NCBI RefSeq assembly: GCF_024195285.1
Contig: NZ_JALHBS010000053.1
Span: forward strand, 1-64,000
Source of the DNA: Aurantimonas marianensis
GTDB lineage: Bacteria > Pseudomonadota > Alphaproteobacteria > Rhizobiales > Rhizobiaceae
Direction: 5' to 3'
Length of the DNA: 64,000 nt
The notes under the pieces are model-generated. The model was not told the origin of the DNA and searched no databases. It saw only the letters and a list, made by a program, of their open reading frames with translations. The translations under genes were made by a program, and so were the position numbers. Positions 24,563 through 36,554 of this stretch are shown here, piece by piece. Each line of letters begins with the position of its first letter. The stretch's first letter is position 1.

Positions 24563-26953
24563 ATGCTTACAATTCCTTTTCTCAGAAAGAACCCCCGATC
24601 CGTTTCTATCGAAACCGAATTGTCGTCCCGCTTTCGCGGCGTCCAGATCAACAACATCTTGAAATTCACGCCGATCATGATGCTCGGCAACATGGTCAGC
24701 GCGACGGTCATATTTCCTGTCGCCCATGAGGCCGGTCTGGCCTCGGCATTTTTAATCTGGTGCGCCCCGCTTCTCTACTTCGTCTTCGCCGCCGCCCGAT
24801 CACGGGACCGCATCGTGAAGTCGGGATACCTCCAGACCGCATCGCGGCGCGCCATAGAACGCGCCAAGCTTTCCGCCTTGCTGCTCGGGTCCTGGTGGTC
24901 GATCACCATCCTCGTCATCTACCCGGCGGCTGACAGCGGTGGAAAGGCGATCGCCGCGACGATCGTCGTGGGGCTGATTTCCGGCAGCGCCTTCGCCCTC
25001 TGCGCGCTCCCCGCCGCCATGCTCAACTACATGCTCCCCGTCATCGCAGGGGGGGCTACGGCCCTGCTTCTTTCCGGCAACCCGCATGACATTCTTTTCA
25101 CGATCCTGCTCTGCGCTTTCTCCTTCATCGTCATCCAGAGCGGCCTCGGTCGCGCTCAACTGATCAAGGCAAGTTTCGAGGATCAGCAGAAACTGGCCGA
25201 ACAGTCGGCCATTATCGAACTCCTGCTGCGCGATTTCGAGGAAGGAACCAGCGACTGGCTATGGGAAACCGATGCCGGCGGAACGCTCACCCGCGGCATC
25301 GAACGCTTCTCGCAGTTCCGCTGTAAGGCCCAGGCCGCGAACGATATGCCGCCCGACGGTAGCACGACGCTGCAATCCATCCTTTCCTGCTCCGGCGGGA
25401 TGTTCCAAGGCCACAGCCCGATTTCAGACCATCTGGCGGCCCGGACACCGTTTCGCGATCAGGTCATCGAAGTCGGCGCGCGGCAAGCGTCGCGATGGAT
25501 GTCCATTTCGGGCAAACCGATCTTCGATTGCAGCGGCGAGTTTATCGGCTTTCGCGGCGTGGCGTCGGATATCACCGCCGCTCGCGAGGCTGAAATCCGC
25601 ATCCACTATCTGGCTCATCACGACAGCCTGACGGGCTTGGCCAATCGGGCCCATTTCGCCGAGCAGATCGAAGCGATTTTGCGCGAGGACGATTGCGAGG
25701 GACCGGTCGGCAGTATCTTCTATCTCGATCTCGACAACTTCAAAGCCATCAACGACACACGTGGCCATACGATGGGCGACCGGCTGCTGAAAGCGGTCGG
25801 CGCCCGCTTGAAGGATGTGGTCGGCCCCGAGGACACGGTGTCGCGCATCGGCGGCGACGAATATGCCATCATCGCGCGAAGCGCCCGGGATGAGAACGCG
25901 GCCGGCCGCTTGGCGACGGCGATCCTGGAGAGCTTCGCCCGGCCGTTCGATCTGGGATCGGAAACGGCGTGCGTCGGATCGTCCGTCGGCATCGCCTTTC
26001 CGGGCAAGGACGGCAAGACCGCCGAACATCTTCTCAAGAGCGCCGATCTCGCCCTTTATCACGCCAAGGAGGAAGGCAAGCGGACCTATCGATTCTTTAC
26101 CCTCGCGATGGCCCGTCAGCGCCTCGAACGCCACCGCCTGGAACAGGATCTTCGCGATGCCATCGGCAACGGGGAACTGTTCCTTCAGTATCAGCCGCTC
26201 ATCCACAACGGCACGCGCAGGACGGTCGGCTTCGAGGCGCTGCTGCGCTGGCAGCATCCCGAGCACGGCCGGGTAACGCCCGACCGGTTCATCCCTCTGG
26301 CGGAGGAGATCGGCGCCATCACGGAGATTGGCGCGTGGGTCATCCATCAGGCCTGCGGAACCGCGGCGTCCTGGCCGGAAGAGCTCTCGGTCGCGGTCAA
26401 TGTCTCGGCCCACCAGTTCAAGGATGGCGGCATCGTCGAAGCGGTGCGGGACGCGCTGGCGCGAACCGGTCTGCGCCCCGATCGGTTGGAACTGGAGATC
26501 ACCGAAAGCGTCCTGATCGACGACGCGCAACAGGTCGTCGAGATACTCCACAAATTGCGGAACATCGGCGTCAAGATCGCCCTCGACGATTTCGGCACCG
26601 GCTATTCCAGCCTGTCCTATCTGCGCCGCTTCGCCTTCGACAAGCTGAAGATCGACCGCTCCTTCGTCAGCGCCATCAAGGACGACCCCGTCGCCCGCGG
26701 CATCCTCGAGACGATCATGATCCTTGGCCGTGTCCTCGACCTTTGCGTAACCGCCGAGGGCGTCGAGGATGATGCGCAACTCGCCATTCTCAGCAAGCTG
26801 AACTGCAGCCAGTTGCAGGGTTACTACTTCAGTCCGCCGATGGCCGAAACCGATGTGGGCGGCTACCTCCTCAACGAATTCCGGCGCTCGGCAGTCGCGG
26901 CCAGCGCCGACGTCCCCCGTCTGGCGAAATCGTTGTCGGCGGCGCGCGACTGA
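24563..26953 (+). CDS. Membrane PAS-GGDEF-EAL protein (cyclic di-GMP turnover)
   Basis: This 796-residue signalling protein starts with several membrane segments (about residues 30-190). A short linker helix and a PAS domain (about 215-345, TSDWLWETDAGGTLTRGIERF) follow, then a GGDEF domain (about 355-515) and an EAL domain (about 530-780). The GGDEY active-site loop is intact. The RxxD inhibitory site is missing, since GPED stands in its place. The EAL domain has EALLRW, NVSAHQF, EITES, DDFGTGYSSL and AEGVE, so phosphodiesterase activity is likely. The ATG at 24563 starts the conserved part; the open frame before it has no family features. Confidence 0.9.
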   Translation: MLTIPFLRKNPRSVSIETELSSRFRGVQINNILKFTPIMMLGNMVSATVIFPVAHEAGLASAFLIWCAPLLYFVFAAARSRDRIVKSGYLQTASRRAIERAKLSALLLGSWWSITILVIYPAADSGGKAIAATIVVGLISGSAFALCALPAAMLNYMLPVIAGGATALLLSGNPHDILFTILLCAFSFIVIQSGLGRAQLIKASFEDQQKLAEQSAIIELLLRDFEEGTSDWLWETDAGGTLTRGIERFSQFRCKAQAANDMPPDGSTTLQSILSCSGGMFQGHSPISDHLAARTPFRDQVIEVGARQASRWMSISGKPIFDCSGEFIGFRGVASDITAAREAEIRIHYLAHHDSLTGLANRAHFAEQIEAILREDDCEGPVGSIFYLDLDNFKAINDTRGHTMGDRLLKAVGARLKDVVGPEDTVSRIGGDEYAIIARSARDENAAGRLATAILESFARPFDLGSETACVGSSVGIAFPGKDGKTAEHLLKSADLALYHAKEEGKRTYRFFTLAMARQRLERHRLEQDLRDAIGNGELFLQYQPLIHNGTRRTVGFEALLRWQHPEHGRVTPDRFIPLAEEIGAITEIGAWVIHQACGTAASWPEELSVAVNVSAHQFKDGGIVEAVRDALARTGLRPDRLELEITESVLIDDAQQVVEILHKLRNIGVKIALDDFGTGYSSLSYLRRFAFDKLKIDRSFVSAIKDDPVARGILETIMILGRVLDLCVTAEGVEDDAQLAILSKLNCSQLQGYYFSPPMAETDVGGYLLNEFRRSAVAASADVPRLAKSLSAARD

Positions 26954-26989
26954 CGCCGCTGCCGGTTCCCGCCCGCCGGCGGCGGTCCT

Positions 26990-27097
26990 GCTAGAGCATC
27001 GGACCGAAAACCGGAATCCGGTTTTTGGATGATCCGAGGCCCAATCAAAAATGTTAGAGTGTCCCTTGCGCGTCCGAACGGACGCGCGGCGCTCTAG
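26990..27097. repeat. Palindromic intergenic repeat with two hairpins
   Basis: The element of about 108 bases starts GCTAGAGC and ends GCGCTCTAG, so its ends are inverted repeats. Inside are two stem-loops: AAAACCGG-AAT-CCGGTTTT (27007-27025) and GCGCGTCC-GAAC-GGACGCGC (27068-27087). The TAGAGCATC...ACCGGTTTT style resembles short non-coding elements dispersed in rhizobial genomes. It fills the space between two convergent genes and may terminate transcription from both sides. No second copy was seen in this window. Confidence 0.75.
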
Positions 27098-27100
27098 GCG

Positions 27101-27631
27101 TCAGTGACCGGCAAACGCCACGAGGGTCCGGACGTCCACGCCCAACGCCTCGAGCTTCTTGCGCCCCCCAAGATCCGGCAGATCGATGACGAAGCAGGCG
27201 GCGACGATCTCGGCGCCGAGCTCGCGCAACAGCTTCACCGCGCCCTCGGCGGTACCGCCGGTGGCGATCAGATCGTCGGTGAGGAGCACGCGCTGGCCAG
27301 GGCTGACGGCATCGCGGTGCATCTCCATCTCGTCGACGCCGTATTCGAGGCTATAGGCGACCCGGACCGTGTCATGCGGCAGCTTGCCCTTCTTGCGGAT
27401 CGGCACGAAACCGGCCGACAACTGATGGGCAAGCGCCCCGCCGAGGATGAAGCCGCGCGCCTCGATCCCGGCGACATGGTCGACGTCCTCGTTCTTGTAG
27501 GGAGCGACCAGCGTGTCGACGGCGGCGCGAAAGATCGCCGGGTCGGCCAGCAGCGTCGTGATGTCGCGAAACCGGATACCCGGTTTGGGATAATCGGCAA
27601 TGGTGCGGATGGCGGCAGCGAAATCGTGCAT
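27101..27631 (-). CDS. apt: Apt, adenine phosphoribosyltransferase
   Basis: Apt salvages adenine to AMP using PRPP. The 176-residue protein has [16 protein letters not shown] at the N-terminus, [31 protein letters not shown] and the PRPP-binding loop [20 protein letters not shown]. It is on the same strand as petABC, as in other rhizobia, but a small monooxygenase-fold gene and a terminator lie between them. The stop falls at the border of the palindromic repeat. Confidence 0.97.
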   Translation of the reverse strand: MHDFAAAIRTIADYPKPGIRFRDITTLLADPAIFRAAVDTLVAPYKNEDVDHVAGIEARGFILGGALAHQLSAGFVPIRKKGKLPHDTVRVAYSLEYGVDEMEMHRDAVSPGQRVLLTDDLIATGGTAEGAVKLLRELGAEIVAACFVIDLPDLGGRKKLEALGVDVRTLVAFAGH

Positions 27632-27675
27632 GCGGTTACCGGCCTCTCGGAAGAACGAAAATCATCAGGTGAGGT

Positions 27676-27996
27676 TCAATCCGCCGCGCCGATGGTCTGG
27701 ATGACCTCGAAGCCCTCGATTTCCGGATGACCTTCATAAAGCGGCCGCGTGCCGCCGGCGCTGCCGTGGGCGGCGCGGAACGCCTCCGATTTGGTCCAAG
27801 CCTGAAACGCGGCGAGGCTTTGCCAGATCGTATGGGAAGAATAGAGCGTGTGGCCCTCACGCGCCGGCCCGCGCAGCATATGGAACTCGACGAAGCCGGG
27901 GACGTCCCCCAGTTTCGAATCACGGTTCAGCCACAGCGCCTCGAATTCGGCTTCCGCGCCGGGCAGCACCTTGAAGCGGTTCATGGCGATATACAT
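27676..27996 (-). CDS. Antibiotic biosynthesis monooxygenase (ABM)-fold protein, IsdG/HmoB-like
   Basis: The 106-residue protein has the dimeric ferredoxin-like ABM fold: MYIAMNRFKVLPGAEAEFEA, a GFVEFHMLRGPA strand, and a TIWQSLAAFQAWTKSEAFRAAH helix. Members include heme-degrading IsdG and HmoB and small quinone monooxygenases, so heme or quinone chemistry is possible. A GGAGG ribosome-binding site precedes the ATG at 27996. It lies between apt and the petABC terminator. The exact reaction is unknown. Confidence 0.8.
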   Translation of the reverse strand: MYIAMNRFKVLPGAEAEFEALWLNRDSKLGDVPGFVEFHMLRGPAREGHTLYSSHTIWQSLAAFQAWTKSEAFRAAHGSAGGTRPLYEGHPEIEGFEVIQTIGAAD

Positions 27997-28071
27997 CGCT
28001 GGTTCCTCCATCCGCAGTTGCTCGGCACCTTGATCGCCCAAGCGGGACCGCCCCACAAGAGGCCCCTTCAC

Positions 28072-28104
28072 CAAGAAAAAAGGGAGCTTGAAAAGCCCCC
28101 TTTT
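28072..28104 (-). terminator. Rho-independent terminator of the petABC operon
   Basis: A 12-bp stem with one G-U pair (28078-28089 with 28093-28104) closes a 3-base loop. On the minus strand it runs into TTTTTTCTT. It lies about 30 bases after the petC stop. The reverse strand also ends in four T residues, so it may be weakly bidirectional. Confidence 0.85.
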
Positions 28105-28136
28105 CCGATCGTTCTTGCCCCCGACAATGACCGCTG

Positions 28137-29153
28137 TCAGTGCGGCGTGCCCGCCCAGACCCGCCGTTTGATCAGGAACATCAGCGCGGCGAACACGACG
28201 AGGAACAGCATGACGATCAGGCCGGTCGCCTTGCGCTCGGCGAGGTGCGGCTCGGCGGCCCACATCAGGAACGCCGACACATCGCGGGCGTACTGGTCCG
28301 TCGTCTCGGGCGCACCGTCGCCGTATTCCACGAAGCCGTCCGAGATCGGCTCTGCCATCGCCAGCGCCGGGCCGTAAAGATAATACGGGTTGTAGTATGT
28401 GCCCGGCTGCAGCTCCAACCCCGCTGGTGCCTCTTCATAGCCCGTCAGCAGCGCATGGATGTAGTCGGGCCCCGACTCCGCATACTGGGTGAAGATGTCG
28501 AAGACGAAGGTCGGGAAGCCGCGTTCGGCGGCCCGCGCCTTGGCGATCAGCGACAAGTCCGGCGGCACCGCGCCATTGTTGGCAGCGGCAGCGGCCTCGG
28601 GGTTGGGGAACGGCGCCGGGAAGCGGTCGGACGGAATGCCCGGCCGCTCGAACATATCGCCGTCGCCATTCGGGCCGTCCTGCACCAGATACTCGGCGGC
28701 GAAAGCTTTCACCTGGTCTTCGCTGTAACCGAGCGCCTCGAGATTGCGCATCGCGACGAGGTTCATCGAATGGCAGGCGGCACAGACCTCCTTGTAGACC
28801 TTGAGGCCGCGCTGCAACTGCCCGATGTCCCAACTGCCGAACGGGCCGGCGAAGCTCCAGGACAGTTCGTCGGGCTTCTTGATCGGATAATGCGGCGTTT
28901 CGGACTCGGCATGCTCCTCCTCGGGCATTTTCTCGGAGGCGACGGCCTCGGCCGGCTGTTCCCCTGCGGCGGCTTCGGCCGGCTGTACGGCCTCGGTATT
29001 TTCAGCCGCCGGCTGCCCGCCTTCGGCGGTGGCGGCAGGCGCGGCTTCGACGGTCCCGGCGGGCGGGGCCGAGTCTTGTGCGATCGCGACCGACATCGGC
29101 GCGAAGACGACGCCCGCGGCGAGAAGGGCTGACAACAGTCTGGTCATTGGCAT
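28137..29153 (-). CDS. petC: Cytochrome c1 of the bc1 complex
   Basis: Cytochrome c1 passes electrons from the Rieske protein to cytochrome c on the periplasmic side. The 338-residue protein has a signal peptide (about residues 1-25) and a long acidic Ala/Glu/Pro-rich insert (about 27-85) before the conserved domain. The heme-binding motif is VCAACHSMNL. The axial-methionine region lies in GPALAMAEPISDG, and a C-terminal anchor helix (GLIVMLFLVVFAALMFL) completes it. The N-terminal acidic extension is longer than in most homologues. It is encoded separately from cytochrome b, not as the fused fbcH form of some rhizobial relatives. Confidence 0.95.
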   Translation of the reverse strand: MPMTRLLSALLAAGVVFAPMSVAIAQDSAPPAGTVEAAPAATAEGGQPAAENTEAVQPAEAAAGEQPAEAVASEKMPEEEHAESETPHYPIKKPDELSWSFAGPFGSWDIGQLQRGLKVYKEVCAACHSMNLVAMRNLEALGYSEDQVKAFAAEYLVQDGPNGDGDMFERPGIPSDRFPAPFPNPEAAAAANNGAVPPDLSLIAKARAAERGFPTFVFDIFTQYAESGPDYIHALLTGYEEAPAGLELQPGTYYNPYYLYGPALAMAEPISDGFVEYGDGAPETTDQYARDVSAFLMWAAEPHLAERKATGLIVMLFLVVFAALMFLIKRRVWAGTPH

Positions 29154-29177
29154 GTCTTCTTTCTCCGAAGCCTCAGC

Positions 29178-30494
29178 TCAGCCTCTGGTTTCCGGCGCCG
29201 AGGCCGTCGGTGCGGGGGCCGCCCCGCCGCCGGTGCCCGTGCCGACACCGCGATCGGGTCCGAGCACCGCCTCGCTGATCGAGTTGGGCAGCTTCCTGGG
29301 CGTCTCGATCAGTCCAAGAACCGGCATCACGATCAGGAAATGCCCGAAATAGTAGATCGTCCCGAACAGGGCCAGGATCGGGTAGATGCCTTCCGCCGGC
29401 TTGGCACCGAGCCAGCCGAGGAAAATGCAATCGGCGACGAGGATCCAGAAGAATATCTTGTAAAGCGGCCGAAACGCCGTCGACTTTACCCGCGACGTAT
29501 CGAGCCATGGCACGAAGAACAGCACCAGGATCGAGCCGAACATCACCAGCACGCCGCCGAGTTTGGAATCGATCGGGCCGATATTGAAGGTGATGGCGCG
29601 CAGCATGGCGTAGAACGGCAGGAAGTACCATTCGGGCACGATGTGCGCCGGCGTCTTCAGCGGGTTCGCCTCGATATAGTTGTCGGGGTGGCCGAGGAAG
29701 TTCGGCAGGTAGAAGACGAAATACGCGAAGATCGCCAGGAAGACGATCATGGCGAAGCCGTCCTTGATCGTCGCGTGCGGCGTGAACGGCACGGTATCCT
29801 TCGACGACTTGACCTCGACGCCGGTCGGGTTGGTCTGTCCGGTGACGTGCAGCGCCCAAACGTGCAGGATCACCACGCCGGCGATCATGAACGGCAAGAG
29901 ATAGTGCAGCGAGAAGAAGCGGTTCAGCGTGGCGTTGTCGACCGCGAAGCCGCCGAGCAGCAGCTGCTGGATCGGCTCGCCGATCAGCGGGAAGGCGGTG
30001 AAGAAGCCGGTGATGACCGTGGCGCCCCAGAACGACATCTGGCCCCAGGGCAGCACGTAGCCCATGAACGCCGTCGCCATCATCAGGAGGAAGATGATCA
30101 CGCCGAGAATCCACAAGACCTCGCGGGGCTGCTTGTAGGAGCCGTAGTAAAGGCCGCGGAAGATATGGATATAGACGGCGATGAAGAAGAACGACGCGCC
30201 GGTGGCGTGCATGTAGCGCAACAGCCAGCCCCAGTTGACGTCGCGCATGATCCTCTCGACGGATTCGAAGGCGATCGCCGAAGAGGCGGCGTAGTGCATG
30301 GCCAGCACGATGCCGGTCAGGATCTGAAGCACCAGGAAGATCGAGAGAATGCCACCGAAGGTGTAGGCGTAATTCAGGTTGCGCGGCACCGGATAGGCGA
30401 CGAAGGAATCATACATGAGACGCGGCAGCGGCAGCCGCGCGTCCAGCCAGCGCATGAAGCCGCTCGTCGGAACATAGGAAGAATGACCACTCAT
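29178..30494 (-). CDS. petB: Cytochrome b of the bc1 complex
   Basis: This is the integral quinol-oxidising subunit of complex III, 438 residues with eight membrane helices. The heme-ligating histidines lie in [13 protein letters not shown] and [13 protein letters not shown], and the Qo-site [13 protein letters not shown] (PEWY) motif is intact. [16 protein letters not shown] marks the cd1 helix region. An extra Gly/Pro/Ala-rich tail follows the last helix. The ATG at 30494 starts [18 protein letters not shown]. It lies 19 bases from petA and 24 from petC. Confidence 0.97.
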   Translation of the reverse strand: MSGHSSYVPTSGFMRWLDARLPLPRLMYDSFVAYPVPRNLNYAYTFGGILSIFLVLQILTGIVLAMHYAASSAIAFESVERIMRDVNWGWLLRYMHATGASFFFIAVYIHIFRGLYYGSYKQPREVLWILGVIIFLLMMATAFMGYVLPWGQMSFWGATVITGFFTAFPLIGEPIQQLLLGGFAVDNATLNRFFSLHYLLPFMIAGVVILHVWALHVTGQTNPTGVEVKSSKDTVPFTPHATIKDGFAMIVFLAIFAYFVFYLPNFLGHPDNYIEANPLKTPAHIVPEWYFLPFYAMLRAITFNIGPIDSKLGGVLVMFGSILVLFFVPWLDTSRVKSTAFRPLYKIFFWILVADCIFLGWLGAKPAEGIYPILALFGTIYYFGHFLIVMPVLGLIETPRKLPNSISEAVLGPDRGVGTGTGGGAAPAPTASAPETRG

Positions 30495-30513
30495 AGCTCG
30501 AACTTTCTCCCTG

Positions 30514-31095
30514 TCAGCCGATGCGCACGGTCGTGTCGGACGTGAATGCGAAGGGCGGAATCGCCATGTTTTCCGGCGCCGGTCCGGTGCGGATGCGTCC
30601 GGCCGTGTCGTAATGCGAGCCATGGCACGGGCAGAACCAGCCGTCGTAATCGCCGGCCTGCCCGAGCGGAATGCAGCCGAGATGGGTGCAGACGCCGACC
30701 ATGACGAGCCAGGCCTCCTTGCTTTCGGCGGAGCGGTTCTCGTCGGTCGCCGGCGCGTCACCGGGGATATTGGCGTTGCGCGCCAGCGGATCCTTCAGCT
30801 CGGACAGATCAACGGCCTTGCCCTCCTCGATCTCCGCCGCCGTGCGCTGGCGGATGAAGATCGGCTTGCCGCGCCATTTGGCGGTGATCGACTGCCCTTC
30901 GGCCACCTGGCTGACATCGACTTCGATCTCGGCCAGGGCCAGCGTCGCGGCGTCCGGGTTCATCTGATCGATGAACGGCCAGGCGAAGGCGGCAGCGCCG
31001 ACCGCGCCGATCGCGCCGGTGGCGATGTAGAGAAAATCCCGGCGGTTCGGGTCGGAATGCTCCCGGTTCGGGTCGGCGTTTTCGTTGACGCTCAC
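30514..31095 (-). CDS. petA: Rieske iron-sulfur protein of the bc1 complex
   Basis: The 193-residue subunit carries the [2Fe-2S] cluster of complex III. It begins with a twin-arginine targeting motif ([10 protein letters not shown]) and an uncleaved membrane helix, and the Rieske domain has CTHLGC and CPCHGS ligand boxes. A GTG start at 31095 is preferred to the GTG at 31107, because the only ribosome-binding site (AAGGAG) overlaps the earlier codon and stands 11 bases before the later one. It is the first gene of petABC. The promoter should lie in the 270 bases upstream. Confidence 0.95.
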   Translation of the reverse strand: MSVNENADPNREHSDPNRRDFLYIATGAIGAVGAAAFAWPFIDQMNPDAATLALAEIEVDVSQVAEGQSITAKWRGKPIFIRQRTAAEIEEGKAVDLSELKDPLARNANIPGDAPATDENRSAESKEAWLVMVGVCTHLGCIPLGQAGDYDGWFCPCHGSHYDTAGRIRTGPAPENMAIPPFAFTSDTTVRIG

Positions 31096-31363
31096 GGCGG
31101 CTGCCACTCCTTGACTGGTCTCGCGCGGATCGCACCGCTTCTTGCGGATTTAAGCCCGCGCGGCAAGGGGAGAGGCGACGCATTTTCGCCGCACTCCCGA
31201 AAAGATCGCGATTTCGGGCGCGTTTTAGGCGGGAAGCCGGCCGGTTGTCCAGACGAAAGGGGGTGTGACGGCAACGTGTCGCGTGGGGGGGCGCGGAGAT
31301 CACGGGTTGCCTTGTTCCGCCGGGGCATCTCGACTGTAGAGGAGATCGTAGTCTCTGCCGCCC

Positions 31364-31643
31364 TCATTCCCCAAACGCCTGCGTCTGATCGCGCGCGCCG
31401 TGCAGCACGCGCACGATCCGGACCTCATCGTCCAATTCGCGGAAGAACAGCAGATACCGGCCATGCACGGCAGCTCTCAGGCCAGGACTGATATCGTCTC
31501 GCGCCCGGAAGCTGCGCGGTCCGTGCGCCGCTTGCCACGCCTTGGCCTCCACTTTCCGCGCGGTCGGGATCGTCCTCGGCGATATAAAGGCCAATCGCCA
31601 AGAGATCGGCGCGCGCTTCGTGCGTGAAGCCGAGCCGCTTCAT
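31364..31643 (-). pseudogene. parE: ParE-family toxin, broken by an out-of-frame deletion
   Basis: The first 29 codons encode a normal ParE start (MKRLGFTHEARADLLAIGLY, then IAEDDPDRA). The conserved rest (RKVEAKAWQAAHGPRSFRAR, PGLRAAVHGRYLLFFREL, VRIVRVLHGARD) is in another frame. Compared with family members, about four to five residues are also missing at the switch near 31555, so a short deletion is more likely than a sequencing slip. The active gyrase poison would need both parts. Its start overlaps the stop of the intact antitoxin by four bases. Confidence 0.8.
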
Positions 31644-31915
31644 CCCTTGGTGGCGCGGCGCTCCGCGATCATCTGGCGAAGCTCCGCGAAAAACTCGCCG
31701 GCGGGAATGCTCGGCCCGCTCTCGTCCCCGATCCTGATCGCCTCACGGAGGGTTTGCAAGTCACGGCTTTCCTCTTCGCGCCGGCGCGACCAATCCCGCA
31801 GCGCCTCCCGGACGATTTCGCTGGTGGACGCATATTCGCCCCCCTCGACGGTGCGTCGCAGCATTGCGGCCGTTTCGGCCGGCATGGTGATCGTCAGGCG
31901 TTCGACCGAGGACAT
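31640..31915 (-). CDS. parD: ParD-family antitoxin
   Basis: This 91-residue ribbon-helix-helix protein (VERLTITMPAETAAMLRRTV, then YASTSEIVREALRDWSRR) is the DNA-binding antitoxin of a ParDE module. The C-terminal toxin-wrapping segment is present (PSIPAGEFFAELRQMIAER). An AT-rich promoter (TAAAATAAGATAAT region, about 31935-31955) lies upstream. It remains intact while the neighbouring toxin is broken. The module lies between petA and the ABC exporters, probably as a late insertion into a conserved gene order. Confidence 0.88.
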   Translation of the reverse strand: MSSVERLTITMPAETAAMLRRTVEGGEYASTSEIVREALRDWSRRREEESRDLQTLREAIRIGDESGPSIPAGEFFAELRQMIAERRATKG

Positions 31916-31996
31916 GACAACTCCCGAAAACAGATTATCTTATTTTAGCATACTTTTGAGGCGCCTGCCTTTTTCCGAACCCCCTCATGCCCCCCC

Positions 31997-33870
31997 CTAC
32001 TCCGCCGCTTCTTCTTCCCGCTGCCCATACAGGAAGCCGCCCGACTGCCTGGCCCAGAGGCTGGCATAGAGTCCGTCCCGCGCCACCAGCTCCGCATGAC
32101 TGCCCTCCTCGACGATCCGGCCTTCGTCGAGCACGATCAGCCGGTCCATCGCGGCGATGGTCGAAAGACGGTGGGCGATGGCGATGACGGTCTTGCCCTC
32201 CATCATCTTCGTCAGATTCTCCTGGATGGCCGCCTCGACCTCTGAATCCAGCGCCGAAGTCGCCTCGTCCAGCACCAGGATCGGCGCGTCCTTCAAAAGC
32301 ACACGGGCGATCGCGATGCGCTGGCGCTGGCCGCCCGACAGCTTGATGCCGCGCTCGCCGACATGGGCGTCGTAGCCGGTGCGGCCCTTCGGGTCGCGCA
32401 GGGTGGGGATGAAATCCTCGGCGTTGGCCCGTTCGGCCGCCGACAATATGTCGCCCTCGTCGGCACCCGGCCTTCCATAGGCGATGTTGTCGCGGATCGA
32501 GCGGTGCAGAAGCGATGTGTCCTGGGTGACGACGCCGATAGCGCCGCGCAGCGAGGCCTGGGTCACGCCGGAAATATCCTGGCCGTCGATGAGGATGCGT
32601 CCGCCCTCGAGGTCGTAGAGGCGCAGGAGCAGATTGACCAGCGTCGTCTTGCCGGCGCCCGAACGCCCGACGAGACCGATCTTCTCGCCCGGCCGGATCG
32701 CCAGCGACAGATCCTCGACGACCCCGCCGCCCTTGCCATAGTGGAAGCTGACATTCTCGTAGCGGATGGCGCCGCGTGACGCCTCGAGCGGTCTGGCATC
32801 CGGCTCGTCGACCAGCGTCGGCAGCTGCCCCACGGTCGCGACGGCGTCCTGGATGGTGCCGTAATTGCGCACCAAGCCATTGATGTTGAACATCATCCAG
32901 CCGGACATCTGGTTGAGCCTGAGCACCAGTCCGAGGGCGATGGCGACCCCGCCGGTGGTGATGCCGCCGGCCTGCCAGCCGAGGATCGCCACCGTGCCGA
33001 CGCCGGTCATCATGACGCCGTTGAGGACGGCGACGGCGGTTCGCACCTCGGTCAGCGCACGCGTCATCCGCCGCGTCGCATCGACCAGATGAGAAAAACC
33101 CGCCTTGACGAAGCCGTCCTCGCTGCGCGCCGAATCGAACAGCTTCACCGAGAGAATGTTGGTGAAGCTGTCGACGACCCGGCCCGAGACGATCGAGCGC
33201 GCGTCGGCCGCCGCCCGCCCATGTCTGCGGATCTTCGGCAAAAGGTTGCGGACGATCCAGACATAGCCGAGCGCCCAGGCGCCCAGCACCACTGCCATGC
33301 GCCAGTCGAGCGCGCCGAGAATCGTCACGGTCAGGATGATGAAGGTGACGAACGACCAGAAGGTCTGCAGGATCGTGGTGACGAAGTCGCCGGTCGCCGC
33401 GCCCACCTGCTGCACCTTCTGGGCCAGCCGGCCGGCGAAATCGTTCTGGAAGAAGGTGTAGGGCTGCTCCATCAGCCGGCGATAGCTTTGCCAGCGGATG
33501 CGGTTGTAGAAGCTCGGCGAGATCACCTGTTCCTCGAGGATGGAGGACACGAGCAGGATCGCCGCCCGGCCGACCAGCGTCAGCAAGGCGAGCCCGGCAA
33601 TCAGCCAGAAATGCTCGGCGAACAGCGTTGCCGGCGACGAGCGCTCCAGCGCGTCGATCAGCCAGCCGACGCCGGTATACATGACCGCCTCGATGCCGCC
33701 GGTCAGGCCGCCGGTGGCCAGCAATCCGAGCAGCGGCCACTTGGCCTGCTTGGCGAAGTGCCAGATGAAGCGGTTGGTCTCCTTGGGCAGCGGCGCCAGA
33801 TGGCCGGCGCCCTCCCCCTCGTCGTCGAACGGATCGAGCAGCGCCTCGAAACGCTGGAGAAACCGGTCCA

Positions 33871-33874
<4 letters not shown>
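31997..33874 (-). CDS. ABC exporter, fused permease and ATPase, second of pair
   Basis: The 625-residue half-transporter has a six-helix exporter membrane domain (about residues 45-345) and a C-terminal nucleotide-binding domain. The Walker A motif is GRSGAGKTTL, the signature LSGGQRQRIAIARV, Walker B ILVLDEATSALD and the switch IAHRLST. All catalytic residues, including the glutamate after Walker B, are canonical. The start overlaps the stop of a homologous exporter by four bases, so the two probably form a heterodimer. The family includes lipid and drug exporters; the substrate is unknown. Confidence 0.93.
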
Positions 33875-35748
<1,874 letters not shown>

Positions 35749-35927
35749 CAAGATCTTCCATCGGGTCGGACGCCCGTTCCATGAATCATGGCAGGTCCGA
35801 GCATTTTCGGACGGCAACCGGCTGTGGCGAGGCGGTCCCCTCGATATAGGACGAACCCAGGCCAATTCACGGCTTCCGCGACGCCGGGCGCGGCTTGCCG
35901 CTCCCATGACGACAGGCAAGGCTACCG

Positions 35928-36446
35928 ATGATCCAGGATCGCGACGACCACGAGCCCGGCAAGACAGCCGCTTCGACCGGGGCCGGGGCGATCGCGCTCG
36001 CCCTCTATCAGCCGGACATCGCCGGCAACACCGGCACGATCCTGCGGCTCGGCGCCTGCCTTGGCCTTGCCGTCGAGATCATCGAGCCGGCCGGCTTCGA
36101 CCTCTCCGACCGCGCCCTGAAGCGCGCCGGCATGGATTATCTCGTCATGTCCAGCCTGGTCCGGCATGTCGATTTTGCCGGCTTCGACGCGGCGCGCCGG
36201 GCGGCCGGTCGAAGGTTGGTGCTGTTCACCACCAAAGCCCCGACGCGCTATACCGATTTCGCCTTCCGGCCCGGCGACGTCCTCCTGTTGGGCCGCGAGA
36301 GCGCGGGGGTTCCGGAGAACGTCCATGCGCTCGCCGATGCCGCCGTGACCATCCCGATGGACGGCGGCGGCCGCTCGCTGAACCTTGCCGTCGCCGCCGG
36401 CATGGCGGCAGGCGAAGCGCTCAGGCAGGTCAGGTGGGGCGGGTGA
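35928..36446 (+). CDS. trmL: TrmL, tRNA (cytidine/uridine-34) 2'-O-methyltransferase
   Basis: TrmL methylates the wobble ribose of leucine tRNAs. The 172-residue SPOUT-class protein has the three motifs IALALYQPDIAGNTGTILRL, LLLGRESAGVPENVHALAD and IPMDGGGRSLNLAVAAGMA that build the trefoil knot. An N-terminal extension of about 20 residues precedes the domain. It diverges from the ABC exporter operon, with about 180 bases between. Confidence 0.94.
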   Translation: MIQDRDDHEPGKTAASTGAGAIALALYQPDIAGNTGTILRLGACLGLAVEIIEPAGFDLSDRALKRAGMDYLVMSSLVRHVDFAGFDAARRAAGRRLVLFTTKAPTRYTDFAFRPGDVLLLGRESAGVPENVHALADAAVTIPMDGGGRSLNLAVAAGMAAGEALRQVRWGG

Positions 36447-36554
36447 TGGCTCGCCGTGGGGCTCGGACTGCTATCAGACCAGCCCACCGTCCAAGGGTTG
36501 CGTTGCCACGGCCGTTGGATATCAATGGCGTGATCGAATTTAGCAACCTGTCCG

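Noticed and set aside
29340-30545. Plus-strand frame of about 400 codons across cytochrome b
   Set aside because: It mirrors the petB helices and gives an R/E/D-rich product with no recognisable domain.
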